Shown here piece after piece: positions 38,970-47,793 of a stretch of DNA of 64,000 bases (position 1 is the first letter of the stretch; every line of letters starts with the position of its first letter). A model generated the notes under the pieces. It worked only from the letters and a program-made list of their open reading frames with translations, made no database searches and was not told where the DNA came from. The translations under genes and the position numbers were made by a program. The stretch comes from Oceanicella sp. SM1341 (GTDB lineage: Bacteria; Pseudomonadota; Alphaproteobacteria; Rhodobacterales; Rhodobacteraceae): the NCBI RefSeq assembly GCF_003448965.1, contig NZ_QRGC01000001.1:372001-436000 (forward strand), read 5' to 3'.

Positions 38970-39356
38970 CTAGCCGGGCTCGCCCTCCTCCCGGTCGTGG
39001 AGGTAGCGCGGCAGGCCGAAATCCGGCAGCCACGCCTCGCGCCGCGCGATCCAGCCCTCGTAGTCGGGCCTGAGCTGGTCCGGCGCGTCGAGCGCGCCCA
39101 GGTGCAGCTCCGCCTCGCCTCCGGAAAGCGCGATCACCGAGGAGCCGCATTCCGGGCAGAAGCAACGCCCCCGATAGGCGCGCAGCTCCCCCGTAACCGT
39201 CACCGCCTCGCGCGGGTAGATCGCCGCGGCGTAGAACAGCGCGCCGTGGTGCTTGCGGCAGTCGAGGCAATGGCAGAGCGCCACCCGCAGCGGCCGCCCC
39301 CGCGCCTCCACCCGCACACTGCCGCACAGGCAGCCCCCCGTGAGATGCTCCGTCAT
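38970..39356 (-). CDS. GFA/CENP-V-family zinc-binding protein
   Basis: A 128-residue protein of the glutathione-dependent formaldehyde-activating-enzyme family. The zinc-binding cysteines are in GGCLCGSVR (Cys9, Cys11), CHCLDCRK (Cys28, Cys30, Cys33) and CFCPECGS. Members are annotated as formaldehyde-glutathione adduct catalysts, but most have no demonstrated activity. A stand-alone gene convergent with the RTX gene. Confidence 0.87.
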   Translation of the reverse strand: MTEHLTGGCLCGSVRVEARGRPLRVALCHCLDCRKHHGALFYAAAIYPREAVTVTGELRAYRGRCFCPECGSSVIALSGGEAELHLGALDAPDQLRPDYEGWIARREAWLPDFGLPRYLHDREEGEPG

Positions 39357-39694
39357 CCGCCCTCCCCCTTCCCTGCCCGCCGGCGCGACGCTGTCGGCGC
39401 AGCCGGACCGGCGTTGCAACAGGGCCCTGCGTGGAGGCCCGCCTGCCTGCGTGAGCACCGCTCGGACGCGCCCGCCCGATGGCGGCCACCGGCCCCGGAA
39501 GGCAGCGCGGCGCAACTCCGCCTGGAAGAGTGTCGCGCGGGGGCGTGCGAAGCAAGCCGCAGAGCGGCGCAGCGGGCAGGAAAGCCACCCCCCTCCGGCG
39601 CGGGCTGCTGCCGCCGCGGCCCGGGCCCGTCCGCCCTTCCGGCGCGCCGTCCCGGGCACGGAGCACCGTGCCCCGCGAGCCTCGCCGGGCAGGC
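39357..39694. other. Intergenic region between GFA-type gene and acyltransferase
   Basis: 338 bp of GC-rich sequence; no gene, hairpin or repeat that I would defend. It should contain the GFA-gene promoter and the 3' end of the acyltransferase transcript. Confidence 0.35.
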
Positions 39695-40540
39695 TCAGTC
39701 CGTCTCCGCGCTGACCGCCTCCGGGCGATGGGCGCGAAGGTAGCTCCGCCCGAGGATGCGCCGGATCTCCTCCGGCCCGGCCTGCATCTGCCGCGACCAG
39801 GTGACCCCGGAGCGCAGGGTCCTGGCCGGCACGCCCGAGGCGGCACTGCAGGGAGCCACGTCGCGGATCACGGTGGAGGTCGAACCGATGATCGACCCCG
39901 CGCCGATGTTCACGCCCTTGAAGACATGCACCTCGTAGCCCAGCCAGACATGCGGACCGACCGTCACGTCCCGAACGAGGTTGGTCACCCGCTCGCTTGC
40001 CATGTCGATCACGCTGTGGGCGTCGCCCGTCCTGAGCTTCACATCCCAGGAAATCATGCAGTCCTCGCCGATGACCATCGCCGACCGGTCGCCCTGAACC
40101 CAGATGTTGACCCCGCCCACCGTCGTGTCGCGCCCGATGAAGAGCGTGGCATCGTCGGCAACGATGGTGGCATTGAGGGTGAAGGCGCCGGCGGGCCTGT
40201 CCTCCGGGCCGCCTCCGCACAGGATGATGCGGTTGCGCGAGCCGTTGATGGTGATCTGCCCCTTCACCACGCGCGTCTTGCCGAGCAGGATCCGGTTTTC
40301 GCTGCCGTTGCGCACCATGATGGAACAGCTGTGCTTCAGCGTGCCGGGATGCGCGAAGACCAGATTGTCGTGGCCACGGTCCACCGTGGCGCGAAGCCCC
40401 GGGCGCAGCACTGCCGGGCCGGCGCCCTCCGCCGGCTGCTCGTGGAACACGAGACCCTCGGTTTCCGGGAGGGCGAAGCCGTCGTCTCCGATGGGAGAGG
40501 GGAGTCCGGCGCAGAGTGATGCAGTCAGATCAGAGGGCAT
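39695..40540 (-). CDS. Hexapeptide-repeat (left-handed beta-helix) acyltransferase-like protein
   Basis: A 281-residue protein. The N-terminal half has imperfect beta repeats (NRILLGK..., NRIILCGGG) and the C-terminal half contains hexapeptide-type turns: IGRDTTVGG, VIGEDCMIS, VGPHVWLGYEVHVFKGVNIG, GSTSTVIRDVAPCSAASGVP. The last segment is the classic G-x-PA end of LbetaH acetyltransferases. The substrate may be a cell-surface sugar, as for many relatives, but no sugar genes are adjacent. Its ATG at 40540 abuts the start of the presumed accessory island. Confidence 0.8.
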   Translation of the reverse strand: MPSDLTASLCAGLPSPIGDDGFALPETEGLVFHEQPAEGAGPAVLRPGLRATVDRGHDNLVFAHPGTLKHSCSIMVRNGSENRILLGKTRVVKGQITINGSRNRIILCGGGPEDRPAGAFTLNATIVADDATLFIGRDTTVGGVNIWVQGDRSAMVIGEDCMISWDVKLRTGDAHSVIDMASERVTNLVRDVTVGPHVWLGYEVHVFKGVNIGAGSIIGSTSTVIRDVAPCSAASGVPARTLRSGVTWSRQMQAGPEEIRRILGRSYLRAHRPEAVSAETD

Positions 40541-41478
40541 TGCAATTCCGTGGAGGGGCAGATGGTTACATCCTGTCAGCTCACCCGACTGAATGGAACA
40601 GCAGGCCCGGGGGCACAAGCCGGAATTGCCCGGCCGCCGGCACAACCGCCCGGCCGGCGCGTCGGAACACCGTGCTCGACCGCTTCCCGGCCCCGGTCCG
40701 TCGCTGCCTCCGCGCCCCGATGGCCCAGCACTTCGAGCGCGGCTTGCGGGAAACCGATTGAAATTCAGGGCTTGTTCCGGGGGGAGCCGGCAGGGAGTGT
40801 CGCTCTCGGGGATCTCGCCAATGAGCCCAGCGGATCCGCCCCCTCACGCGGCCATTCTCCGTCGATCGTAAAACAATGGCTTGCGAGGCGAGTGCCCCGC
40901 CGATTTGCGCTTCGTCAGCCCAGGCCGGAGAATGCACGCTGGCCCTTCCACCACCTTGCCGGTGATCGATGACCTCAAGGCTTCCGCGTTGCACCCCGAC
41001 GGACGTATCGCCTGGGCAGCCGAAGAAGACAGCAACACACGGCCGATAAAGCGGCTGTCGGCCTTGCCTGAAGCCAATGAGGGGGTCTGATCTGGCCTGG
41101 CTGAAGGGCGCAGGGCTCGTCCGTCATTCCGACCGCGCGTCGCAATACCTGTCCATTCGCTATACCGAGCGGCTGAACGGCAGCTTCGAGAAACGGGCTC
41201 GGCCGAGCCAGGTTCGCCGACTGCCTTGAGCTGCCGTTCGTGACCAGCGCACCGAATGCCGGCAGCCCGCCCTTCTTGCCCAAGCCAGGCCTAAAGCTGC
41301 GCAGCGAACGGGCAGGAGCCGGGGGCGGAAGGCGGCCATTCGCTGCGGTCTGTGCGAGCCGCGGTAACGGGAGCAAACGCCTTGCGTGTCGTGACGGCGA
41401 TGAGACAAGCGTGACATCAGCCTGGCCCGCAGCCCGCAGCCCGCATCCCGGAGGCCGGCGGGATATCCCCCTCCCCGA
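40541..41478. other. Gene-poor decayed region at the left end of the presumed island
   Basis: 938 bp without an intact gene. The only recognisable piece is an IS3-type transposase scrap at 41113-41175. Around it are short open frames without homology that I recognise. The base composition becomes less GC-rich here than in the preceding genes. Confidence 0.5.
41113..41175 (+). pseudogene. IS3-family transposase fragment (DDE domain scrap)
   Basis: Translation reads GLVRHSDRASQYLSIRYTER, matching the HSDRGSQY(L/V)S motif around the second catalytic aspartate of IS3-family OrfB, then diverges abruptly. Only about 21 residues are left; no inverted repeats or flanking orfA were found. A relic of an insertion element. 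Confidence 0.7.
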
Positions 41479-42408
41479 TCAGGAGGCGCCGAGTTCCGCG
41501 ATCGTGTCCGCTTCCGACGGGCGCCGCATGTACCGCCCGGGAGGCTCACCGACGTGGCGGCTGAAGGCCGTACTGAACGTGCTCGCCGATCCATAGCCGA
41601 CCCGATCCGCGATTTCGGCGATCGACACCCCTCCCGCCCGCAGCAGCGACTTGGCGACGGCCATGCGCCAGGCCAGCAGATAGTCCATCGGTGTCATGCC
41701 CACGGTCCGCAGGAACCTGTCGAAAAAGGCGGAGCGCGACATGCCAATCTCGCGCGCGAGGGCGTTTGCGGTCCAGTTCCGCTCGAGATCTCCGTGCATC
41801 AGGCGCAACGCTGTCACAACGCGGTCATCCGACAGTCCGCGCAACAGGCCGGGCCCGGACGTCGTCCCGGGCACCGATCGCAGCCCCTCGATCAGCAGGA
41901 TCTCGACCAGCCGCTCCAGGATCAGTTCCCGTCCAACGTCATCGCGGCCGGCCTCGTCGCCGACCAGGCGCACAAGCCGGGTCAACCGCGCGGTGCCGCG
42001 GATGTGGATCACCCGCGGCAGCAGCTTCACGAGCAGGTCAGCGTCCGGGGAACCGAACGAGAAGTAACCGCCGAACTGACGCATGTCGGCGGGTACGTCC
42101 TTCCTGCCGTGACGCACCTCTTGCCCGGGCGAATGCAGGGCCCCGGGGGTGGCCCGACGTCCGGCCGCGCCGGGTGACGACATGGTGAAGGCCGGGGTCG
42201 CGGGCAGAAGAACGAAATCGCCTTCCTCCAGCAGGATCGGCGCTTCACCCTCGACCGCGAGCAGGCAACGTCCAAGCGTCACCGCACAGAAGCCGGGATG
42301 ACGCGTGGCCGGGTAGCGAACGGCCCACTCCCCCGCGCCGGCAATCCCTTTCGAGAAGACAGCCTTCGGCCGCAAAAGTCGGATGATCTGCTCAAGAGGA
42401 TCGGACAT
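41479..42408 (-). CDS. AraC-family transcriptional regulator with cupin-type sensor domain
   Basis: A 309-residue regulator. The N-terminal 190 residues resemble the AraC-linked cupin domain (start MSDPLEQIIRLLRPKAVFSK, then GAGEWAVRYP), and the C-terminal 100 residues carry two helix-turn-helices with ALAREIGMSRSAFFDRFLRTVG and IADRVGYGSASTFSTAFSRHVG. The start at ATG 42408 matches the family; an upstream in-frame ATG adds 29 residues. Divergent from the SDR gene 98 bp away, which it probably controls. Regulators of this kind often respond to small organic or oxidising molecules; the inducer is unknown. Confidence 0.88.
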   Translation of the reverse strand: MSDPLEQIIRLLRPKAVFSKGIAGAGEWAVRYPATRHPGFCAVTLGRCLLAVEGEAPILLEEGDFVLLPATPAFTMSSPGAAGRRATPGALHSPGQEVRHGRKDVPADMRQFGGYFSFGSPDADLLVKLLPRVIHIRGTARLTRLVRLVGDEAGRDDVGRELILERLVEILLIEGLRSVPGTTSGPGLLRGLSDDRVVTALRLMHGDLERNWTANALAREIGMSRSAFFDRFLRTVGMTPMDYLLAWRMAVAKSLLRAGGVSIAEIADRVGYGSASTFSTAFSRHVGEPPGRYMRRPSEADTIAELGAS

Positions 42409-42506
42409 TCTGGACTCTGGCAAACGAAAATCGGACGACAGATCGAAGATTGTCCGGATCTTGACCGCTATCTCAGTCTCGTCAACATCAGACACGGGAG
42501 ACTGAC

Positions 42507-43250
42507 ATGAAAACTGTCCTCATCACCGGCTGCTCCTCTGGTTACGGGCTTGCGACAGCGCGCCATTTCCATGCCAAGGGCTGGGCCGTCATCGCCACCA
42601 TGCGTTCGCCTCGCCAAGGACTGTTCACGCCGGATGATCGGCTCCGGCTTCTGTCGCTGGATGTGACCGACCCCGGGAGCATCCGGGCGGCAATCGAAGC
42701 CGCGGGCCCCGTTGATGCCCTGGTCAACAACGCCGGCATCGGGGTCGTCGGGGCGTTCGAGGCAACGCCGATGGCGCATATCCGAAAGGTGTTCGAGACG
42801 AATACCTTCGGCACCATGGCGATGGTTCAGGCGGCGATTCCGGGGATGCGGGCACGCGGATCGGGCGTGATCGTGAACGTCACCTCCAGCGTGACATTGG
42901 CCCCGATGCCCTTGGCGGCGGCCTATACGGCAAGCAAGCAGGCCATCGAGGGCTTTACCGGCTCGCTCGCACACGAGCTTGCGGCTTTCGGCCTCCGCGC
43001 CAAGCTGGTCGAGCCCGGCTACGCCCCGACCACGCGTTTCGCCGAGAACACCGACATCGATGTCGCAGAGCTGATACCCGAAGCCTATGCCGACTTCGCG
43101 GCGCCAATCTTCGCGGCCTTCGCGTCACCGGCCCTGACCACCTCGGAAAGCGATGTGGCAGAAGCGGTCTGGCTTGCGGTTCAGGACGAGACGGACCGCT
43201 TGCGCTTTCCGGCCGGCCCCGACGCGGTTGCCCTGGCGCAGGCAAGTTGA
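42507..43250 (+). CDS. Short-chain dehydrogenase/reductase
   Basis: A 247-residue classical SDR. The cofactor loop TGCSSGYG is at residues 7-14, NNAG near 72, and the catalytic YTASK near 138 with the preceding Ser in VTSSVT. Of the usual length. Divergent from the AraC gene. Its substrate is unknown; placement in an array of reductases and detoxification-type enzymes suggests carbonyl reduction. Confidence 0.9.
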   Translation: MKTVLITGCSSGYGLATARHFHAKGWAVIATMRSPRQGLFTPDDRLRLLSLDVTDPGSIRAAIEAAGPVDALVNNAGIGVVGAFEATPMAHIRKVFETNTFGTMAMVQAAIPGMRARGSGVIVNVTSSVTLAPMPLAAAYTASKQAIEGFTGSLAHELAAFGLRAKLVEPGYAPTTRFAENTDIDVAELIPEAYADFAAPIFAAFASPALTTSESDVAEAVWLAVQDETDRLRFPAGPDAVALAQAS

Positions 43251-43342
43251 CGCGAATTGCGCCGTTGGTTCACGATCCAACGGTGAAAGCCGTCATCCGC
43301 CGGGCAAGCGGCGAATGACGGCTCCAGGCCGGGAGAACCCCC

Positions 43343-43391
43343 GCGGATCAGATTGACCCGGGCGAGGAGCCTGCCGCGCCGCCGCATGACC
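43343..43391. repeat. Dispersed repeat, copy A
   Basis: About 49 bp starting GCGGATCAGATTGACCCGGG that recur with four or so mismatches at 49708-49756. It lies in the 299-bp space between the convergent SDR and LysR genes. Origin unknown; probably a remnant of a mobile element. Confidence 0.6.
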
Positions 43392-43549
43392 GCTCCGGGC
43401 CCAAGATGCCAAATGCCGCCGGGCGGTCGAACGACCGCTTCAACAGGGCCTGCCACTCTCGCAATCTGGTGGCTCGAAAGCAGAGCGAATTGGAGTTTCC
43501 GGCTCTTCTGGCCTGCTTCATGGAGTGAGACTGGCAATATTTCCGACCT

Positions 43550-44455
43550 TCAATCGAGATACGGCGCCAGCACATCTTCGATCCAGGCCATGAATACGCG
43601 GACGCGGCGCGACAGGTTGCGTCGATGTGCGACGACGAGGCTGACCTCCAGCGGCTCGGGTCGGAGGTCCGGCAGGACCTCCACCATGGCGCCGCTTTCC
43701 AGATGCCGGCGGATGCCCGTATAGGCGGCCTGGATCAGCCCGAGACCCGCCAGACCCGCAGCCTCGTAGGCTTGCACGCTGTTCACTTGCAATGCGACGG
43801 GCAGCGGCACTGTCGCGTAGCCGTCGCCGTCGGGATACTCCCATCCGCAGGGCCGCGCGCCAAGGGTTCTGCTGTAGTCGATGGTTCTGTGGCCCTGCTG
43901 CCGGAGATCCTCCAACGTGAGCGGGGTGCCGTGCCGTGCGAGATAGACAGGGCTCGCAGCATTTACCATGCGCAGCCGACCTACAGGTCGGGCGATGAGG
44001 GTCTCGTCTCCGATGGGTCCGATCCGCAGCACGCAATCGAACCCCTCTTCAACCAGATCGACCTGCCGGTCCGTGCCGGACAGCTCCAACTCAAGCTCCG
44101 GATACCTCGCCATGAACCCCGGCAAGGCCGGCACGAGTGTCGTGCGCGCCAGCTCGGTCGGCAGATCCGCCCGCAGCCGCCCGCGCAGCGCCACGTCATC
44201 GCCTGCGAACATCGTGCTCATGCTGTCAAAATCACTCAGCAGGTCCCGCGCGCGCTGGTAGAAGGCGCGGCCGTCCTCGGTCAGTTTCACGTTGCGCGTG
44301 GTGCGGTGCAACAGCCTGACACCGAGCTCTTCCTCCAATTGGCGCACGACGGTCGAGGCCCGCCCCTTCTGTGTCCCGAGGCTTTCCGCCGCCCTGCTGA
44401 AGCTGCGCATTTCGGCGACACGCAGAAAGATTCTAAGGTGTTCGAGGCTGTGCAT
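43550..44455 (-). CDS. LysR-family transcriptional regulator
   Basis: A 301-residue LysR-type regulator: N-terminal winged helix-turn-helix (LRIFLRVAEMRSFSRAAESL, RQLEEELGVRLLHRTTRNV) and a substrate-binding domain of the type found in CrgA/AaeR-like members (GDETLIARPVGRLRMV). Divergent from a flavodoxin-like gene; a perfect palindrome (44468-44491) lies 12 bp upstream of its start and is a likely autoregulatory and target-gene operator. Confidence 0.9.
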   Translation of the reverse strand: MHSLEHLRIFLRVAEMRSFSRAAESLGTQKGRASTVVRQLEEELGVRLLHRTTRNVKLTEDGRAFYQRARDLLSDFDSMSTMFAGDDVALRGRLRADLPTELARTTLVPALPGFMARYPELELELSGTDRQVDLVEEGFDCVLRIGPIGDETLIARPVGRLRMVNAASPVYLARHGTPLTLEDLRQQGHRTIDYSRTLGARPCGWEYPDGDGYATVPLPVALQVNSVQAYEAAGLAGLGLIQAAYTGIRRHLESGAMVEVLPDLRPEPLEVSLVVAHRRNLSRRVRVFMAWIEDVLAPYLD

Positions 44456-44467
44456 CCGGGAGTCGGC

Positions 44468-44491
44468 ATTGTTCCGATTGAGGGGAACAAT
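44468..44491. promoter_or_regulatory. Perfect palindrome, candidate LysR operator
   Basis: ATTGTTCC (44468-44475), an 8-base spacer and GGAACAAT (44484-44491). Contains a T-N11-A type core and lies between the divergent LysR and flavodoxin genes. Confidence 0.55.
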
Positions 44492-44644
44492 ACGTTATTT
44501 TTGTCATGATTTATAGGTCCAATACGGAGAGGTAGACAGGGGAGCCGCCACCGATCCGCAGCAACGTGTGACCTGTCAGCTCAAACGTCGCGCAACAGGG
44601 TTCGGCCGAGGCGCACGCTATCCCTCGAACTCACGGAAAACCTC

Positions 44645-45223
44645 ATGACCAGAGATACCAGCACCGCCGTCGTCTGCCATTCCGGCTATGGCCACACCTT
44701 GCGCGTGGCCGAAGCGGTTGCCCGGGGTGCCAGCGGAAAGCTGATCCCCATCGACGCGGACGGCAACATTCCCGACGCGGCCTGGGATACGTTGCTTGCC
44801 GCAGATGCCATCATCTTCGGCGCGCCGACCTATATGGGCGGTCCGAGCTGGCAGTTCAAAAGGTTCGCCGATGCCTCCTCCAGGCCGTGGTTCACTGGCG
44901 AATGGGAAGGCAAGGTCATGGGCGGCTTCACGAATTCGGCGAGCATCAACGGCGACAAGCTCAATACACTGCAATATTTCATGCTGCTTGCCGGTCAGCA
45001 TGGCGGGCACTGGGTCTCGCTTGCGATCAAGCCCGCCAATACGAAGGCCGCCAGGCGCGACGATGTGAACCGGATGGGATCATATGTCGGCCCGATGGCC
45101 CAGTGCGACGCCGATGCCGCCCCGGAAGAGATGTCCGTGGGCGATCTGGAAACCGCCCGCCTTTACGGTGTTCGCGTGGCAAGGGTTGCCGCACGGTTTG
45201 CAGCCGTGCGGGCAGCTCGGTAG
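44645..45223 (+). CDS. Flavodoxin-fold NAD(P)H:FMN/quinone oxidoreductase
   Basis: A 192-residue flavoprotein. The FMN phosphate loop CHSGYGHTLRVAEAVARG is near residue 11, FGAPTYMGGPSWQFK near 59, and FTNSASINGDKLNT binds the isoalloxazine ring, as in WrbA/NQO-type proteins. Probably reduces quinones or flavins with two electrons. Divergent from the LysR gene, presumed to regulate it. Length is usual for the flavodoxin_2/FMN_red group; which subgroup is uncertain. Confidence 0.85.
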   Translation: MTRDTSTAVVCHSGYGHTLRVAEAVARGASGKLIPIDADGNIPDAAWDTLLAADAIIFGAPTYMGGPSWQFKRFADASSRPWFTGEWEGKVMGGFTNSASINGDKLNTLQYFMLLAGQHGGHWVSLAIKPANTKAARRDDVNRMGSYVGPMAQCDADAAPEEMSVGDLETARLYGVRVARVAARFAAVRAAR

Positions 45224-45302
45224 CGCGAGGGTGGAGCCGCTTTCCGGCGGAAGCTCAGGCCGGGGTCGGACGGAATATCGCCAGGCGTTGGAGGTGAGCC
45301 GG

Positions 45303-46196
45303 TCAACAGGATGCCGCCGTCGCGATATTGTCCCGAAGCCATCGCTGCGCGGGATCCCGGTGAAGGCGTTCGTGCCAGGTCAGGAGCTTTGTGAAGCCTT
45401 CGACGTTCAGCGGAGGGAGCATGGCCTCGACGCCCGGCTCTGCCGTGACCAGCCGCGACGGGACCAGCGCGATCATGTCCGTCTGACGGACCAGGTCGAT
45501 CAGGATGGTGAAGTTCGGCACGCTCGCGACCACCCTGCGGTGTCGTCCCAGCTGCCCGAGCGCCGCATCCGTGGACCCTGAAAAGGCCGTGCCGTCATGG
45601 GACATGATCGCGTGGTCGAACGCGCAGAACCCGTCGAGCGTGGCGACATCGGCGCGCCGGAGGTGACCGGTGCGGATGAGCGTCAGGTAGGTCTCGTCGA
45701 AGAGCTTGCGCGCTCTCAATGAGTCCGGCGCCATCCCGGGCGTGACGAGCGCCATGTCGAGCGCGCCGTCCGCAAGCTGCCGGGCAAAATGTGGCGCCAC
45801 GGGCCTGACCGACAGCCGAACCCCGGGGGCCTCGTCGCGCAGCCGCTTCAGGAAAGGCAGAAGCACCGCCCGCTGTGCGTAGTCCGTCGCCGCCACCCTC
45901 AGCGTCAGCTCCGCGCGTGCCGGGTCGAAGACCTCGGCCTGCAGCAGGGCCTCCACATCTGCCAGAACCGCGGCGAGCTGCGGCGCCATGGCCTCGGCGC
46001 GTGGCGTTGGCAGGATCCCGTGCTGGGCGCGCACGAACAGCGGATCGTCGAGCGCGTCGCGCAATCGCGCCAGCATCCCGCTGACGGCCGGCTGCGTCAC
46101 GCCCAGTCTTTCGGCGGCGCGGCTGACCGATCGGGTCTCCAGCAGGGCCGCCAGGGCGCGGAGCAGGTTCAGGTCGAAGGATCTGATATCAGCCAT
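45303..46196 (-). CDS. LysR-family transcriptional regulator
   Basis: A 297-residue LysR-type regulator, NodD/PcpR-like in its effector domain (LRVAATDYAQRAVLLPFLKRL; FDETYLTLIRTGHL). The N-terminal helix-turn-helix reads LETRSVSRAAERLGVTQPAV. Divergent from the SRPBCC gene with an 85-bp gap. Distinct in sequence from the other two LysR proteins here, so the modules did not arise by simple duplication. Confidence 0.9.
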   Translation of the reverse strand: MADIRSFDLNLLRALAALLETRSVSRAAERLGVTQPAVSGMLARLRDALDDPLFVRAQHGILPTPRAEAMAPQLAAVLADVEALLQAEVFDPARAELTLRVAATDYAQRAVLLPFLKRLRDEAPGVRLSVRPVAPHFARQLADGALDMALVTPGMAPDSLRARKLFDETYLTLIRTGHLRRADVATLDGFCAFDHAIMSHDGTAFSGSTDAALGQLGRHRRVVASVPNFTILIDLVRQTDMIALVPSRLVTAEPGVEAMLPPLNVEGFTKLLTWHERLHRDPAQRWLRDNIATAASC

Positions 46197-46281
46197 GGTG
46201 ATGCCGGATGTAATGGATGGCGATTGGCCTTATATCCTGCGCATCGGCATTTCTCCAGCATCAGAAAGACTGGAGACACTC

Positions 46282-46797
46282 ATGTACGATATCCAATGGC
46301 CCGAGGGCTTCGTTCCCGGCTTCACCGACAACTTCTGTTCCAACGAGGTGATCGTCGCCGGTTTGACGAGCGCCGACATCTGGCCGCTCCTCGCGGTCCC
46401 CGCCCGCTGGCCGGAATACTATGCGAACGCCGCCGATGTGGAGATCCACGGCGGCAAGGGGCCGGAGCTGGCAGCTGGCGACAGCTTCTTCTTCAGGACC
46501 TTCGGCTTCCCGGTCCCGGCGCGGGTGGTCGAATGCGTGGCCCCCGTGAAGGGTCAGCCGGCGCGGCTCGCCTGGCAGGGCTGGGCGGGTGAACCCGGCG
46601 CGGACGACCGCCTTGACGTACACCATGCCTGGCTGATCGAGGACCTGTCCGAAGGCAGGGTCCGCATCCTGACCCAGGAGAGCCAGAAAGGCGCCCCGGC
46701 GCGGGAGCTGGCGGCGACCGTGCCGAACCCGATGATCAATGGTCACCAGGACTGGCTGAACGGTCTCGTCGCCGCGGCGCGCGCCGCGAAGGCCTGA
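46282..46797 (+). CDS. SRPBCC-fold (polyketide cyclase/START-like) protein
   Basis: A 171-residue protein with SRPBCC features: an N-terminal NEVIVAGLTSADIWPLLAVP strand-helix, the WPEYYANAADVEI segment and a C-terminal amphipathic helix (NGHQDWLNGLVAAARAAK). The fold binds hydrophobic ligands; the function is unknown. ATG 46282 follows GGAG by about seven bases; an earlier in-frame start would run into the LysR gene. Divergent from its presumed LysR regulator. Confidence 0.78.
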   Translation: MYDIQWPEGFVPGFTDNFCSNEVIVAGLTSADIWPLLAVPARWPEYYANAADVEIHGGKGPELAAGDSFFFRTFGFPVPARVVECVAPVKGQPARLAWQGWAGEPGADDRLDVHHAWLIEDLSEGRVRILTQESQKGAPARELAATVPNPMINGHQDWLNGLVAAARAAKA

Positions 46798-46811
46798 TCG
46801 GGGCCGCGCTG

Positions 46812-47696
46812 TCACAGCGCGCCGAGGATCCCCGCGATCTCGGACCGGATCCTGCCAGCCCGCGCCGGCAGGACCCGGTTGCGCCGTCGGACCAGCCAGA
46901 GCTCGTGCCTGACCGGCACGCGCAGGGGCATGACCTTCAGTCGCGCCCGCCCGGGATGCGCATCAAGCCCGCTGCGCGGCAGGATCGTGTAGCCAAGGCC
47001 GCGCATGACGGGGTCGGGGATCTGGCCGATCTGGTTGATGAAGCTGCGCTGCCGCAGACGGTCGGCGCCCGGATACTCGTCGGGGAAGTTCGCCCCCAGC
47101 AAGTCGTCGGCATGGGAGAAACCATCCGGATGCGCGATGAAGCCGAGGGTATCCAGATCGGCGAGGCTTTCCGGACCGGTCGGACCCGCAGGCAGGAGGA
47201 GGCAAAGTTCGTCCTGCCCGACACTTTCGCCCTCCAGCCGGGCGTGGTTCGGAGAGTGATCGACGATGCCGAGATCGAAACGGCCCGACACCACGCCTTC
47301 CAGAACGCCGGACTGGGGTGTTGCTTCCAGCACGAGAGAGAGCTCCGGCGCACCGGCCATCAGCTCCATGAAACGCGGGTAGAGCAGCAGGGCCAGCGAG
47401 CCGGAGCAGGCCACCGAGACCCGCCCGCGGTCCGGGTCGTCATGCTGCAGCTCCGCCTTCAGCGTGTTTTCCTCGGCACGCCGGCGCCGCGCGATCGCCA
47501 GCACCGCCTCCCCCGCCGGAGTGAGCGTGAAGCTCTTGCCGTCACGGGTCAGCAGGGGCTGTCCGACCCGGGCTTCCAGCTTCTTCACATGCTGGCTGAC
47601 ACCGGGTTGGGTCATGTTCAGGGCGGCCGCGGCGCGGGTGAAGTGCCCGAGATCACAGAGCGTGGCAAAGGTCTCGAGCCAGGTCGCGTTCAGCAT
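46812..47696 (-). CDS. LysR-family transcriptional regulator
   Basis: A 294-residue LysR-type regulator with the N-terminal winged helix FTRAAAALNMTQPGVSQHVK and a C-terminal effector domain. Divergent from the VOC-OYE operon; the 97-bp gap has a near-perfect palindrome typical of LysR sites. It likely controls reductive detoxification by the Old Yellow Enzyme next door. Confidence 0.9.
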   Translation of the reverse strand: MLNATWLETFATLCDLGHFTRAAAALNMTQPGVSQHVKKLEARVGQPLLTRDGKSFTLTPAGEAVLAIARRRRAEENTLKAELQHDDPDRGRVSVACSGSLALLLYPRFMELMAGAPELSLVLEATPQSGVLEGVVSGRFDLGIVDHSPNHARLEGESVGQDELCLLLPAGPTGPESLADLDTLGFIAHPDGFSHADDLLGANFPDEYPGADRLRQRSFINQIGQIPDPVMRGLGYTILPRSGLDAHPGRARLKVMPLRVPVRHELWLVRRRNRVLPARAGRIRSEIAGILGAL

Positions 47697-47714
47697 CGCG
47701 AACTTTCCATTTCG

Positions 47715-47739
47715 TTATCGTTTCAAGAAGAAATGATAA
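47715..47739. promoter_or_regulatory. Near-perfect palindrome, candidate LysR operator
   Basis: TTATCGTTTC (47715-47724), AAGAA, GAAATGATAA (47730-47739); nine of ten arm positions pair. Strikingly AT-rich and placed between the divergent LysR and VOC-OYE genes, 19 bp upstream of the LysR start. Confidence 0.6.
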
Positions 47740-47793
47740 TTTGATGAACTCAGCGGCGCAACACATATGCGGTCTGAAACGAAGGAGACCTTC

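Noticed and set aside
40581-40994. A 137-codon minus-strand frame in the gap next to the IS3 scrap
   Set aside because: No ribosome site or family similarity that I can recognise; treated as decayed non-coding sequence.
42409-42506. Short inverted repeats in the AraC-SDR gap (AAGAT/ATCTT and similar)
   Set aside because: Arms of only five or six bases are expected by chance; not strong enough to list as an operator.
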